A stretch of DNA of 64,000 bases from positions 124,001-188,000 of the forward strand of contig NZ_PTJE01000005.1 in assembly GCF_002934445.1 (NCBI RefSeq). The letters are read 5' to 3'. Source of the DNA: Nonlabens xylanidelens (GTDB lineage: Bacteria > Bacteroidota > Bacteroidia > Flavobacteriales > Flavobacteriaceae). The position numbers and the translations under genes were made by a program. Below, piece by piece: positions 34,018-41,927 of the stretch (within the stretch, counting starts at the first letter, position 1; the number at the start of each line of letters is the position of its first letter). A model generated the notes under the pieces. It was not told the origin of the DNA. It worked only from the letters and a program-made list of their open reading frames with translations, and searched no databases.

Positions 34018-34431
34018 TTACTTCAACTTCTGATTATATTTTTGTTCAAAGAAAAGGAAGTAGTTGTACAGTAAATAATTCACCTCATAGCCATAATCTG
34101 TTCTACGATTGTAATCTATGGCAAATGGGTAAAGATGACGGCCATATTTTATAGGGTTTCTAGATCTAATATTATAAGTAGTAACTTTAAAAGCATTACT
34201 TATTTCCATAGCAGATTGAGAATAATAACCTCTAGGTGGTTGTGTACCTAACCAAGAATTAAATCCAGGTTCAAAAATTATAATCTCGTATTCTAGACTA
34301 TCGTTTACGATACGTATTGTGTCGTTTTTTACAGAACTATTAGAAGTTAGTTTTTTATTTTTTCCTGTATCCATGGTGCTGCATCCTACGATAGCTACTA
34401 TCACAAAAATGCTGTATATAAATGTTTTCAT
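34018..34431 (-). CDS. Small lipoprotein (DUF6146-like)
   Basis: A 137-residue lipoprotein (signal peptide with lipobox IVGC, Cys17). The conserved body DSLEYEIIIFEPGFNSWLGTQPPRGYYSQ and YEVNYLLYNYFLFFEQKYNQKL recalls a Flavobacteriaceae-specific family (DUF6146, from memory). Aromatic-rich with no enzyme motif. It lies 14 bases before the four-helix membrane protein on the same strand, so a shared envelope role is possible. Confidence 0.7.
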   Translation of the reverse strand: MKTFIYSIFVIVAIVGCSTMDTGKNKKLTSNSSVKNDTIRIVNDSLEYEIIIFEPGFNSWLGTQPPRGYYSQSAMEISNAFKVTTYNIRSRNPIKYGRHLYPFAIDYNRRTDYGYEVNYLLYNYFLFFEQKYNQKLK

Positions 34432-34525
34432 AGGATAAAAATAGAGTGCTTGTTTCCTTAAATGAAGTAAGAATGAGTTAACGATGCAACTCGTTGAGTA
34501 AACAAGTACTTACTACATTAAAGGT

Positions 34526-34560
34526 ACAAAAAAAGCGATCACTAAAGGAGTGATCGCTTT
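34526..34560 (-). terminator. Terminator of the DUF937 gene
   Basis: The 12-bp stem AAAGCGATCACT/AGTGATCGCTTT with a 5-base loop is followed by seven T on the minus strand. Confidence 0.88.
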
Positions 34561-34584
34561 TATAATAATAAAGAGTTGGGATTG

Positions 34585-35241
34585 TTATTTGAATAAACCT
34601 CCTAAAATACCACCTATACCGCCACTTTGTTTTTTATCACCACCTAGAACCATTCCAGCAACGTCGTCTATAATGCTACCATCACCGTCTGCATCTAGAA
34701 TTTTTTCAATAAAGCTTTGTTCTCCTGCTGCAGCACCAGACTGACCACCTAGAACAGAACCTATAAGGTCACCTATACCATTAGATCCAGAAGCAGTTGT
34801 TTGAGATTGATTTTGTTTTGCAAGTACACCCATAACTACAGGAGCAGCCATTTTAATAATTTGACTTACAGATCCCATGTCCATACCACTAGTTTGTGAT
34901 AACGCACTTTCTACCTGAGTTTGTTTTGAACCTAAAACATGATTTAATATTCCAGCACCATCAGACTCTAATTGCTCTGGGCTACCTGCACCATCACCAA
35001 AAATACCACCCAACATATCCATTACACCACCACCGCTATGACGTGGGTCGTTTAATGCATTGTTAAGAGATTCTGCACCTTCAGGAGTAGCTGCATTACG
35101 TTGCATAGCTCCTAAAATAAGAGGCATTGCTTGAGATAATAGACCAGAAGTTTGGTCTGCTGATTGTCCTGTTTTTTGAGAAAGTCCTTGGATTAAAGTT
35201 TTTCCAGTATCAGATTGTAGTAAGTCTAGTATTGATGACAT
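34585..35241 (-). CDS. DUF937 domain protein
   Basis: A 218-residue Gly/Ser/Gln-rich protein. The N-terminal 120 residues match DUF937 (LDLLQSDTGKTLIQGLSQKTG, LLSQAMPLILGAMQRN, LNHVLGSKQTQVESALSQTSGM). The C-terminal part repeats GIGDLIGSVLGG and GGIGGILGGLFK around DADGDGSIID, which looks like an EF-hand/dockerin calcium loop. There is no signal peptide. E. coli YidB shares DUF937, but its function is unknown. It is monocistronic with a strong terminator. Confidence 0.85.
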   Translation of the reverse strand: MSSILDLLQSDTGKTLIQGLSQKTGQSADQTSGLLSQAMPLILGAMQRNAATPEGAESLNNALNDPRHSGGGVMDMLGGIFGDGAGSPEQLESDGAGILNHVLGSKQTQVESALSQTSGMDMGSVSQIIKMAAPVVMGVLAKQNQSQTTASGSNGIGDLIGSVLGGQSGAAAGEQSFIEKILDADGDGSIIDDVAGMVLGGDKKQSGGIGGILGGLFK

Positions 35242-35318
35242 AAGTAGTTGTTTATTTTAATTACAGCACAATTTACATAATTTTATTGGTAGTATTAAAA
35301 AAGGCTAGATTTTAGTTT

Positions 35319-35334
35319 CGCTTTCGCGAAAGCG
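35319..35334. repeat. CGCTTTCGCGAAAGCG palindrome, copy 12 (intergenic)
   Basis: Exact copy between the serine hydrolase and DUF937 genes. Confidence 0.9.
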
Positions 35335-35360
35335 CAATTATTACCGACCAATAACCTTAA

Positions 35361-36446
35361 TTAATCGGTATAATACATTTTTATGGATTCTGTCATTTTG
35401 CGATTTCTGAGTACGGCACGATCAAAATCATGCATAGACATGGTTAGTTTTTTACGTTCTTGAGCATTTAAGTCATTAAAGAAATAAGCCATCTCTGTAG
35501 TGTTACCCTTTTTATCTGTCGCATAGAGTGACATATTCATTATAAATAAGGTAGAGCCACCCTTGCTACCTAAATGCTCATAATACTCCTTAGTAGAATT
35601 ATAGACCATACTAGTTTCTATAATATCATCTAGGATAACTTGTGTAGTTGTATCGAAGTAGGTTTTAGAATTGAGCTTTTTCATTATAGAGATATAGTCA
35701 CTCACACTGCCGGCGGGCAACCTGTCGGACCATATACGTTGTATCGCTTCATTTAAATCCAGTTTTTGATTTCTATATTCAGTATCTTTCTTCAACTTTT
35801 CATGAATACGAAGAGAATGAATGGTGTATTCATTCATGGATAACGAGTTTACTTTTTTTACAACAGCATCAGTTTCTAGATCAGGAAATAAATCTGTAGT
35901 AATAAATAAGGAGGAAACAAAAGGATAAATCTCTGTATGGTCTTTTAATTCTAGCTTTTCTAATTGCTTATTAATATTTACCAGACCAAGCTTTTCCATT
36001 AACCATTCAGAATTTGCATTAGAGCTGTATTGCATCATCCCTTTGGCTATGTGTTGTAAAGGAATGCTATCTCCATATTCTAGAGTTTCATCACTGTCTG
36101 ACCACTTTTCATGAGCACCGCCGTCTGTGTTAGGAACATAGTAATTAAGAAGATCACTTTTCAATATTTTTTCTTGAGCATCTATGGTTCCATTAGAAGC
36201 TTGCTCTGCAAATTCAATAGCAATAATAAATTTTACCGTACTAGCCAGAGGCATTTTCTTGTGTATGTTGCGCTGTGCGATAACGGTATCGTTGCGCACT
36301 AGCATAAAGGCCGCTTTATCTGGATGGTTTAAGGCAAACGTTGCTACATGATCATCTTCAGGAAAAAAGGAGTAAATAGCATATCCACCTGCGGCAATGG
36401 CTATTATAAGAATGAAGACCATTCCTAATATTATCTTTTTAAGCAT
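35361..36446 (-). CDS. Membrane-anchored serine hydrolase (class A beta-lactamase-like)
   Basis: A 361-residue protein with one N-terminal membrane anchor (residues 5-27). It has the three active-site motifs of the penicillin-binding-protein/beta-lactamase superfamily: Ser69-x-x-Lys72 in LASTVKFI, Ser141-x-Asn143 in QYSSNANSEW, and KGG in LGSKGGSTL near residue 290 in place of KTG. The class A Glu166-containing omega loop is not evident, so I would not call it a resistance enzyme. A peptidase or esterase acting in the periplasm is equally possible. It is monocistronic. Confidence 0.8.
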   Translation of the reverse strand: MLKKIILGMVFILIIAIAAGGYAIYSFFPEDDHVATFALNHPDKAAFMLVRNDTVIAQRNIHKKMPLASTVKFIIAIEFAEQASNGTIDAQEKILKSDLLNYYVPNTDGGAHEKWSDSDETLEYGDSIPLQHIAKGMMQYSSNANSEWLMEKLGLVNINKQLEKLELKDHTEIYPFVSSLFITTDLFPDLETDAVVKKVNSLSMNEYTIHSLRIHEKLKKDTEYRNQKLDLNEAIQRIWSDRLPAGSVSDYISIMKKLNSKTYFDTTTQVILDDIIETSMVYNSTKEYYEHLGSKGGSTLFIMNMSLYATDKKGNTTEMAYFFNDLNAQERKKLTMSMHDFDRAVLRNRKMTESIKMYYTD

Positions 36447-36516
36447 CTTATTTAGTTTTGGGTATGCTTATGTGACGAGTATTGGGGTATAATTGTTACA
36501 TAAATTTTAATTAAAA

Positions 36517-36912
36517 CTAGAAGTAACTGGCTATTTTTATAAAGGTTAGAATTAAAATACTCAACAGTAATAAGAAAATTCTAAAGTTCTTTTGCTGCCT
36601 AGCCTTACGATCAAATCCATCTTTTTTTAATTCCCATGAAAAAATAATTTCTATGAGTGTCAATGTCGGTGAAAATATAAAATCAAATATATTATAGCTT
36701 TCTTTTTCTTTTTTTAGAGCTTTAATTTTTTCTTTTTTTGATTCTAAGTAAGTAGCCATCTCGATTTTTCTAGATGGAATTTTTCTAGATTTCAGTTCGA
36801 TAATTGATAGGTTTACAGCGTCAGTTGTCCATTTTTGAGGTGCACCAACTATTTGCAATAGCTCTTGGTCTGTTCTACTTTTTATAGGTGGTATAAAATG
36901 GTCTTCTAACAT
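36517..36912 (-). CDS. Small membrane protein sharing an N-terminal module with the 240-residue protein
   Basis: A 131-residue protein. Residues 10-48 (SRTDQELLQIV, WTTDAVNLSIIELKSRKI) repeat the xDxELxxI...A...xxELxxRxI pattern of the gene at 32129-32851. A basic helical middle is followed by one or two hydrophobic segments (FIFSPTLTLIEIIFSW near 80 and IFLLLLSILILTFIKIA at the C-terminus). No family or function is known. It lies between the serine hydrolase and the decayed pirin gene. Confidence 0.6.
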   Translation of the reverse strand: MLEDHFIPPIKSRTDQELLQIVGAPQKWTTDAVNLSIIELKSRKIPSRKIEMATYLESKKEKIKALKKEKESYNIFDFIFSPTLTLIEIIFSWELKKDGFDRKARQQKNFRIFLLLLSILILTFIKIASYF

Positions 36913-36961
36913 TTATGAGTGAAATTGAGAAAAATCTATGTACAATAATAAAATGATAATT

Positions 36962-37162
36962 TTATTTCATAGGCACTTCCATTAATAAAACTTCAACATT
37001 GTCTGACATGGACTTCATGTTAAATGATGGTGTATCCCAAATTTCAAAACCATCTTGACTACTTAATTCTTGATCATTTGCAAAACTAAATTTTTTATAA
37101 CTGATTAACTAGCATTGATTTGCATGACCACGAGAATCTGCTTTATATAGTATTGTTTTAAT
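36962..37162 (-). pseudogene. Remnant of a pirin family (YhaK-like bicupin) gene
   Basis: In a single minus-strand frame the DNA reads IKTILYKADSRGHANQC-stop-LISYKKFSFAND and then QELSSQDGFEIWDTPSFN to VEVLLMEVPMK-stop. The first part is the conserved pirin N-terminus (usually MKTxLYKADxRGHANHGWLxSYHTFSFAxY) with the start ATG changed to ATT and the Trp codon changed to TAG. The second part matches a pirin C-terminus (xEVLLxEVPM). About 160 central residues, including the metal-binding cupin histidines, are missing in frame. It is too short and interrupted to be a gene. The rest of the gap 36913-37265 holds only the serA terminator. Confidence 0.8.
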
Positions 37163-37208
37163 AGCTGCAAATTTATTGTAGGTACTAGTATTGTTGTGTT
37201 AATAGAAT

Positions 37209-37246
37209 CAAAAAAACCGCAATCGATAAGATTGCGGTTTTTTTTT
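37209..37246 (-). terminator. serA terminator
   Basis: The 11-bp stem AAACCGCAATC/GATTGCGGTTT with a 5-base loop is followed by seven T on the minus strand. Confidence 0.9.
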
Positions 37247-37265
37247 AATGAATATCTAGAACGTA

Positions 37266-38219
37266 TTACCCTAATATCTCAATAATCTGATCAGCCAGCT
37301 CAGTTCCTATACGGTCCTGTGCTTCATTAGTTGCAGCGCCTATATGTGGACTTAATGAAAGTTTATCATTCATTAACAAGACTATTTCTGGTTGTGGTTC
37401 TTTTTCAAAAACATCTAGTGCAGCAAAAGAAATATGCTCTGTCTCTAGCGCATTTACTAGAGCAACCTCGTCTAAAACACCTCCACGAGCAGCATTAACT
37501 ATAGCAGCTCCTTGTTTCATTTGTGCTAATTCTTCTGCGCCTATCACATAATTCTCTTGTGCAGGAACATGAATAGTAACGAAGTCTGCAGTTTTAAGTA
37601 ATTCTTCTTTTTCTACAAGAGGAATTTCTACTTGTACTGTCTGTCCATCAAAAAGATCCCAAGATACAGTAGGAGCCTTATCGGCAAAACTATCATGAGC
37701 AACTACTTTCATACCTACACCTGCTGCAATTTTTGCAACTTCTTGCCCTATGCGACCTATACCTATAATTCCTAAAGTTTTACCACGTAATTCAGAACCT
37801 TTTGCATATGCTTTCTTTAAACCTTTGAAGTTACTATCTCCTTCTAGGGGCATGTTTCTGTTTGCGTCATATAAGAACCTTACACCACCGTAAAGGTGAC
37901 CAAAAACTAACTCGGCCACACTGGCGCTACTTGCCGCAGGAGTGTTAATTACTTTAAGTCCTTTTTCACGTGCATAAGCCACATCTATATTATCCATACC
38001 AACACCACCGCGTCCTATAATCTTAAGACTTGGGCAGTTGTCAATTAACTCTTTACGAGCCGTAGTTGCAGATCTTACTAAAAGTACTGCTACTTCATTT
38101 TTATTTATATATTCTTCTAATTGTCCTTGTGCGACATTAGTAGTAATTACCTCGTGACCAGCTGCGGTTAATTTATCAATTCCGCTTTGTGAGACACCGT
38201 CGTTTGCTAGTATTTTCAT
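37266..38219 (-). CDS. serA: D-3-phosphoglycerate dehydrogenase, short form
   Basis: SerA oxidises 3-phosphoglycerate in the first step of serine synthesis (EC 1.1.1.95). The 317-residue chain has only the substrate- and NAD-binding domains. The N-terminal LVRSATTARKELID and GRGGVGMDNID are characteristic. The Rossmann motif is GIIGIGRIGQE near 148, the catalytic Arg lies in NAARGGVLDE, and the catalytic His in SPHIGAAT. There is no C-terminal ACT domain, so serine feedback as in E. coli is not expected. It lies downstream of serC on the same strand, after a 156-base gap with an inverted repeat. Confidence 0.92.
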   Translation of the reverse strand: MKILANDGVSQSGIDKLTAAGHEVITTNVAQGQLEEYINKNEVAVLLVRSATTARKELIDNCPSLKIIGRGGVGMDNIDVAYAREKGLKVINTPAASSASVAELVFGHLYGGVRFLYDANRNMPLEGDSNFKGLKKAYAKGSELRGKTLGIIGIGRIGQEVAKIAAGVGMKVVAHDSFADKAPTVSWDLFDGQTVQVEIPLVEKEELLKTADFVTIHVPAQENYVIGAEELAQMKQGAAIVNAARGGVLDEVALVNALETEHISFAALDVFEKEPQPEIVLLMNDKLSLSPHIGAATNEAQDRIGTELADQIIEILG

Positions 38220-38242
38220 TTTAGTTTCTTTTGTTTCCGTTT

Positions 38243-38336
38243 CCTAACCTTAAAAGGGTGCAGAAACAGTTGACTTATTATATTAAACTTTGAGTCAAAT
38301 TTAAGTTCTAATGAAATCTCACCCTTTAGGGTTGGA
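38243..38336. promoter_or_regulatory. Long-range inverted repeat between serC and serA
   Basis: CCTAACCTTAAAAGGGTG (38243-38260) pairs with CACCCTTTAGGGTTGG (38320-38335) with small bulges, about 60 bases apart. Each arm is itself nearly palindromic. It may be an intercistronic RNA structure controlling the serC/serA ratio; there is no T run. Confidence 0.35.
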
Positions 38337-38375
38337 GAAAAGATTTCGTTATTAAAAATCTATGATTATTAATTC

Positions 38376-39437
38376 TTAAGCATTTTTTTCTAACTGCTGC
38401 ATTACATCTACAAGAGTTTGTACGCTCTCTAGAGTTAATGCGTTATACATGCTTGCACGATAACCACCTACAGATCTATGACCGTTTAAACCATTGATTC
38501 CTGCTTCTTTCCACATAGCATCAAATGCTGCAGTGTGTGCGCTATCATTTAAAACAAATGTAGCATTCATAGCAGATCTGTCTTCTTTCTCTTTTACAAA
38601 ACCATTGAACAACTCATTGCGATCTATTTCATTATAGATTAATGCGGCTTTCTGGTTATTTAATTTTTCTATAGCATCTATACCGCCATTTTCTTTTAAC
38701 CATTCTAGTGTAAGCATACTTACATAAATAGGAAATACTGGTGGAGTATTGAACATAGAATCTTTTGAGATATGTGTTCTATAGTCTAACATAGAAGGTA
38801 TTTGTCTAGAGACTTTACCTAAAATATCTTCTTTTACAACGATTAAAGTAGTTCCTGCTGGACCCATATTTTTTTGAGCACCTGCATAAATCAAATCGTA
38901 TTTTTCAAAATCACGTTGTCTTGAAAATATATCACTACTCATATCACAAATTAATGGAACAGACACATCTGGAGTGTACTGCATTTGAGTACCAAAAATG
39001 GTATTATTAGTCTGAAAATGGAAATAATCCACATCTTCAGGGATTACATAACCTTTAGGAATGTGATTATAATTATCTGCTTTTGAAGAAGCTACTTCTA
39101 TAACCTCACCAAACATTTTAGCTTCTTTAATAGCCTTATCTGCCCAAGTACCAGTGTTTAAGTAAGCTGCTTTTTTCTCTAAAAGGTTATAAGCAACCAT
39201 TAAAAACTGCATACTTGCTCCACCACCTAAGAATAATGCTTTATAACCTTTGCCAGTTAAACCTAAGTGTTCCAGCGCTAGGGATTGAGCTTTTTCCATG
39301 ACCGAAACAAAATCCTTACTACGGTGGGAAATTTCTAGGATACTTAAATCGTTGAAATTAAGAACAGCTGCCGCTGCTTTTTTAAAAACTTCTTGTGGCA
39401 GTATGCATGGTCCTGCGCTAAAATTGTGCTTAAGCAT
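38376..39437 (-). CDS. serC: Phosphoserine aminotransferase
   Basis: SerC converts 3-phosphohydroxypyruvate to phosphoserine using glutamate and PLP (EC 2.6.1.52). At 353 residues it has the family's usual length. It begins NFSAGPCILPQEV, has the phosphate-binding LGGGASMQF near 70, and the PLP-binding lysine lies in YAGAQKNMGPAG near 190. It also has HRSVGGYRASMYNA near the C-terminus. It lies upstream of serA on the same strand, and with it covers two of the three serine-pathway steps. Confidence 0.95.
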   Translation of the reverse strand: MLKHNFSAGPCILPQEVFKKAAAAVLNFNDLSILEISHRSKDFVSVMEKAQSLALEHLGLTGKGYKALFLGGGASMQFLMVAYNLLEKKAAYLNTGTWADKAIKEAKMFGEVIEVASSKADNYNHIPKGYVIPEDVDYFHFQTNNTIFGTQMQYTPDVSVPLICDMSSDIFSRQRDFEKYDLIYAGAQKNMGPAGTTLIVVKEDILGKVSRQIPSMLDYRTHISKDSMFNTPPVFPIYVSMLTLEWLKENGGIDAIEKLNNQKAALIYNEIDRNELFNGFVKEKEDRSAMNATFVLNDSAHTAAFDAMWKEAGINGLNGHRSVGGYRASMYNALTLESVQTLVDVMQQLEKNA

Positions 39438-39512
39438 TGTGTGTCATCTTTTGAATGAATTACAAAAATGCAAAATAGAACGCCAAATTATGTTATATAA
39501 TCGATAAGGTTT

Positions 39513-40631
39513 TTAAGATAATGTCAACAAAAAATGAATCGTATCCACACCGTCTGCATAGTCTTGTAATCCAGGTGTTTGTGTAGAACCGAATTCTACT
39601 ATCTGTGGTGCAGTCAGTTCTCCTAACGAATTACTTACAGTACTGGCTGCTGGTCCAGATGCTACAACGCATTGTAACTTATCTGCATTTTCTTGAAACT
39701 CTGTCGCTAGGTCTTCTAAATTATCGTAATAACTATAGCCTAAACTAGCAATAGGAGAGGAGTAGCTGTCATTTTCTTCTTTGATTAATAAGAACTCGTT
39801 ATCTAATAAATCAAACTCGCTCATTAAATAAACGGCTTTGTTATAGTCGTAGTTATTTAGGTATTTTTCATTTTTAATAAGTTCTTTTCTAACGAACATG
39901 CCATTAAAAAACAGATCAAAATTATATCCTTTGGGCACTTTTAAATGACTCACACTTCTGCAACCTAGACCAAAATAAAGAAACACATCTTTACTAAGCG
40001 CTTCCATTTGTTCTAGTGTTTCATTTCCTGTTAAAACGGCAACACTATTTCTATTTTTACGTATGATATTAGGCTTTTTACCAAAATAATGTTCAAAGTA
40101 TCGAGCTGTATTATTACTTCCGGTAGCGATTACCGCGTCATAATTTTCTAATTTACCGTTTGCATAAGAGTAAGATGTAGCCAGTTCTGGACAGTAAGAA
40201 GTTGCTATTTCTAGTAATAAAGGAGTGAGTACGTCATCATTGCTAGAATTTTTAATCATCGCATGATGTCCTGAAATAATGACACATAAAACATCATGAA
40301 AACCTACTAGTGGTAAGTTACCAGCCGTAATAAGTGCTACATTTTTAGAGCTTATTTTTTCTAGCTCATAGGCTTGTGTCCAGTTAGTTAGATTCTCTAC
40401 GGTTAAGGCATTTGCCCATTCCTGAATGGAAAAATGTAAAGTGTCTTCTGTAAACCATGAGTTCTTACGTTCTGCTAGTTCCAGTCTTTGTTTTATGATA
40501 TCTTGCCAGCTTGCACCTGAGTCTGTGAGAGACTCTAGGGTACCTTTTAGGTAAGAAGATAGTTGGGATCCCGCTTTCGCGAAAGCGGAAATACGATCAT
40601 TTAACGTGGTATTTATTGACAATGTGTTCAC
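39513..40631 (-). CDS. LuxC-like acyl-CoA reductase
   Basis: A 372-residue protein of the aldehyde-dehydrogenase-like acyl-CoA reductase family (LuxC). It reduces acyl-CoA or acyl thioesters to aldehydes with NADPH. The acyl-accepting Cys224 is in YFGLGCRSVSHL. The nucleotide-binding part includes NVALITAGNLPLVGFHDVL and ATGSNNTARYF. The start is a GTG at 40631. A dispersed palindrome copy encodes AFAKA at residues 16-20 in the first helix. It is divergent from a ferredoxin gene with overlapping promoters. No lux genes are present, so the role is more likely fatty aldehyde or alcohol metabolism. Confidence 0.82.
   Translation of the reverse strand: MNTLSINTTLNDRISAFAKAGSQLSSYLKGTLESLTDSGASWQDIIKQRLELAERKNSWFTEDTLHFSIQEWANALTVENLTNWTQAYELEKISSKNVALITAGNLPLVGFHDVLCVIISGHHAMIKNSSNDDVLTPLLLEIATSYCPELATSYSYANGKLENYDAVIATGSNNTARYFEHYFGKKPNIIRKNRNSVAVLTGNETLEQMEALSKDVFLYFGLGCRSVSHLKVPKGYNFDLFFNGMFVRKELIKNEKYLNNYDYNKAVYLMSEFDLLDNEFLLIKEENDSYSSPIASLGYSYYDNLEDLATEFQENADKLQCVVASGPAASTVSNSLGELTAPQIVEFGSTQTPGLQDYADGVDTIHFLLTLS
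40572..40587. repeat. CGCTTTCGCGAAAGCG palindrome, copy 13 (inside acyl-CoA reductase gene)
   Basis: Exact copy translated as AFAKA at residues 16-20 (ISAFAKAGSQL). Confidence 0.92.
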
Positions 40632-40646
40632 AAGGCACTATTTTTG
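40616..40646 (+). promoter_or_regulatory. Ferredoxin gene promoter
   Basis: TTG (40616-40618), a 20-base spacer and TATTTTTG (40639-40646) match the Bacteroidota promoter well. It is the best-formed promoter I found in the window, 20 bases before the ATG. Confidence 0.6.
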
Positions 40647-40648
40647 CA

Positions 40649-40656
40649 CAAAAGTA
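40649..40656 (-). promoter_or_regulatory. -7 box of the acyl-CoA reductase gene
   Basis: On the minus strand this is TACTTTTG, 17 bases before the GTG start. It lies two bases from the -7 box of the divergent ferredoxin promoter, so the two promoters must compete for polymerase. Confidence 0.5.
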
Positions 40657-40666
40657 AAGAAAAGCT

Positions 40667-41017
40667 ATGGCAATCATCATAACAGACGAATGTATTAATT
40701 GTGGAGCGTGTGAACCTGAGTGTCCTAACACGGCAATTTATGAAGCAGCAGATGACTGGCGCTATGCAGATGGTACAGATTTAGATGGAAATGTTGTTTT
40801 ACCTAACGGTAAAGAAGTCGATTCTAATGAGACGCAAGAACCAGTAAGTGACGAGTTTTATTATATAGTCCCAGATAAATGTACCGAGTGTGTAGGTTTT
40901 CATGAAGAGCCACAATGTGCTGCGGTATGTCCGGTAGATTGTTGTGTGCCAGATGATGACGTCGTAGAGACTAAAGAAGTGCTGTTAGAAAAGCAGGCTT
41001 TTATGCACAAAGACTAA
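40667..41017 (+). CDS. 4Fe-4S dicluster ferredoxin
   Basis: A 116-residue electron carrier. Cluster one is bound by [13 protein letters not shown] near the N-terminus. Cluster two is bound by [23 protein letters not shown], with the widened spacing typical of Alvin-type bacterial 2[4Fe-4S] ferredoxins. A 30-residue acidic insertion ([22 protein letters not shown]) lies between them. It is divergently transcribed from the LuxC-like reductase, with the promoters back to back. It is monocistronic with a terminator-like hairpin. Confidence 0.93.
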   Translation: MAIIITDECINCGACEPECPNTAIYEAADDWRYADGTDLDGNVVLPNGKEVDSNETQEPVSDEFYYIVPDKCTECVGFHEEPQCAAVCPVDCCVPDDDVVETKEVLLEKQAFMHKD

Positions 41018-41047
41018 GTTATATTTCAAACTATAATTACAATTTTT

Positions 41048-41083
41048 AAAACTCTCAAGAGCCATCGCTTTTGGGAGTTTTTT
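41048..41083 (+). terminator. Ferredoxin gene terminator
   Basis: The stem AAAACTC(TC)/(GG)GAGTTTT with a long loop is followed by a T run 30 bases after the stop. The loop is longer than usual. Confidence 0.6.
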
Positions 41084-41142
41084 GTATTTATGATTTTATG
41101 GAGCAACTGGTTATTAGTTATATTAGCTTAAAATTTATAGCC

Positions 41143-41859
41143 ATGAAATATCTTTTCTCACTTTTATTTATAGGAGCTTTTTTTAATGGAGTTGCGCAAG
41201 AAATTACAGGACAGCAACTACTGGATAAAGCAATCAAAGTTCATGACCCTAGTGGAAACTGGAATAGTTTTAAAGGAAATTTACAGGTTACGATGTCTAC
41301 GCCAGATAAACCAGCTCGTGTGAGTGATATTTTAATAGACTTACCTGCTCAAAAATTTAGTGTAGCCGCAACTCGTGATAGTGTCATAACTATTTATGCG
41401 GTAGATAAAGAAAATACCTCAGTAGATAAAAAGGATTTGAGATCTCCTGAAACTAAAGCGGTGAGTACTGATAAAGACAATGAAAGAGCTGTTTTTATGA
41501 AAAACTATTATACCTATTTGTACGGTTTACCGATGAAATTAAAGGATGAAGGAACTCATATAGATCCTAAAGTAGAACGTAAAACCTTTAAAGGCAAAGA
41601 ATACTTAGTAGTAAAAGCTTCTTATAATGAAGCGGTAGGAAGCGATGTGTGGTTCTTTTATTTTGATCCAATTTCTTATAAAATGGAAATCTATCAATTT
41701 TTTAGAACAAATGAAAAAGGTAATATAAAACCTGATTCTGGAGAGTACATTTTATTATCTGATAGCCATTTAATCAATGGAATACACATGCCTAAAGTAC
41801 GTAAATGGTATTATAACAAAGATGATAAATTTCTAGGCGCAGACGTGATTACAAAATAA
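41143..41859 (+). CDS. Secreted protein of a Flavobacterial family (DUF6503-like)
   Basis: A 238-residue exported protein; the start is the ATG at 41143, directly before a signal peptide (MKYLFSLLFIGAFFNGVAQ). A longer frame from 41071 overlaps the preceding terminator. The mature part starts EITGQQLLDKAIKVHDPSGNW and continues as alternating strands (KGNLQVTMSTP, VWFFYFDPISYKMEIYQFF), like the outer-membrane lipoprotein carrier LolA fold. The family is known to me only as DUF6503, and no function is known. Confidence 0.72.
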   Translation: MKYLFSLLFIGAFFNGVAQEITGQQLLDKAIKVHDPSGNWNSFKGNLQVTMSTPDKPARVSDILIDLPAQKFSVAATRDSVITIYAVDKENTSVDKKDLRSPETKAVSTDKDNERAVFMKNYYTYLYGLPMKLKDEGTHIDPKVERKTFKGKEYLVVKASYNEAVGSDVWFFYFDPISYKMEIYQFFRTNEKGNIKPDSGEYILLSDSHLINGIHMPKVRKWYYNKDDKFLGADVITK

Positions 41860-41927
41860 TTGTACTTTTCTTTATAATGATAAGCAACCTTTTTTAAAAT
41901 TCTACATCTATCTATAAACCAACCTAG

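Noticed and set aside
35361-36446. Antibiotic-resistance beta-lactamase call
   Set aside because: SxxK and SxN are present, but KTG is replaced by KGG, no omega-loop Glu is evident, and the protein is membrane anchored; a general serine hydrolase is safer.
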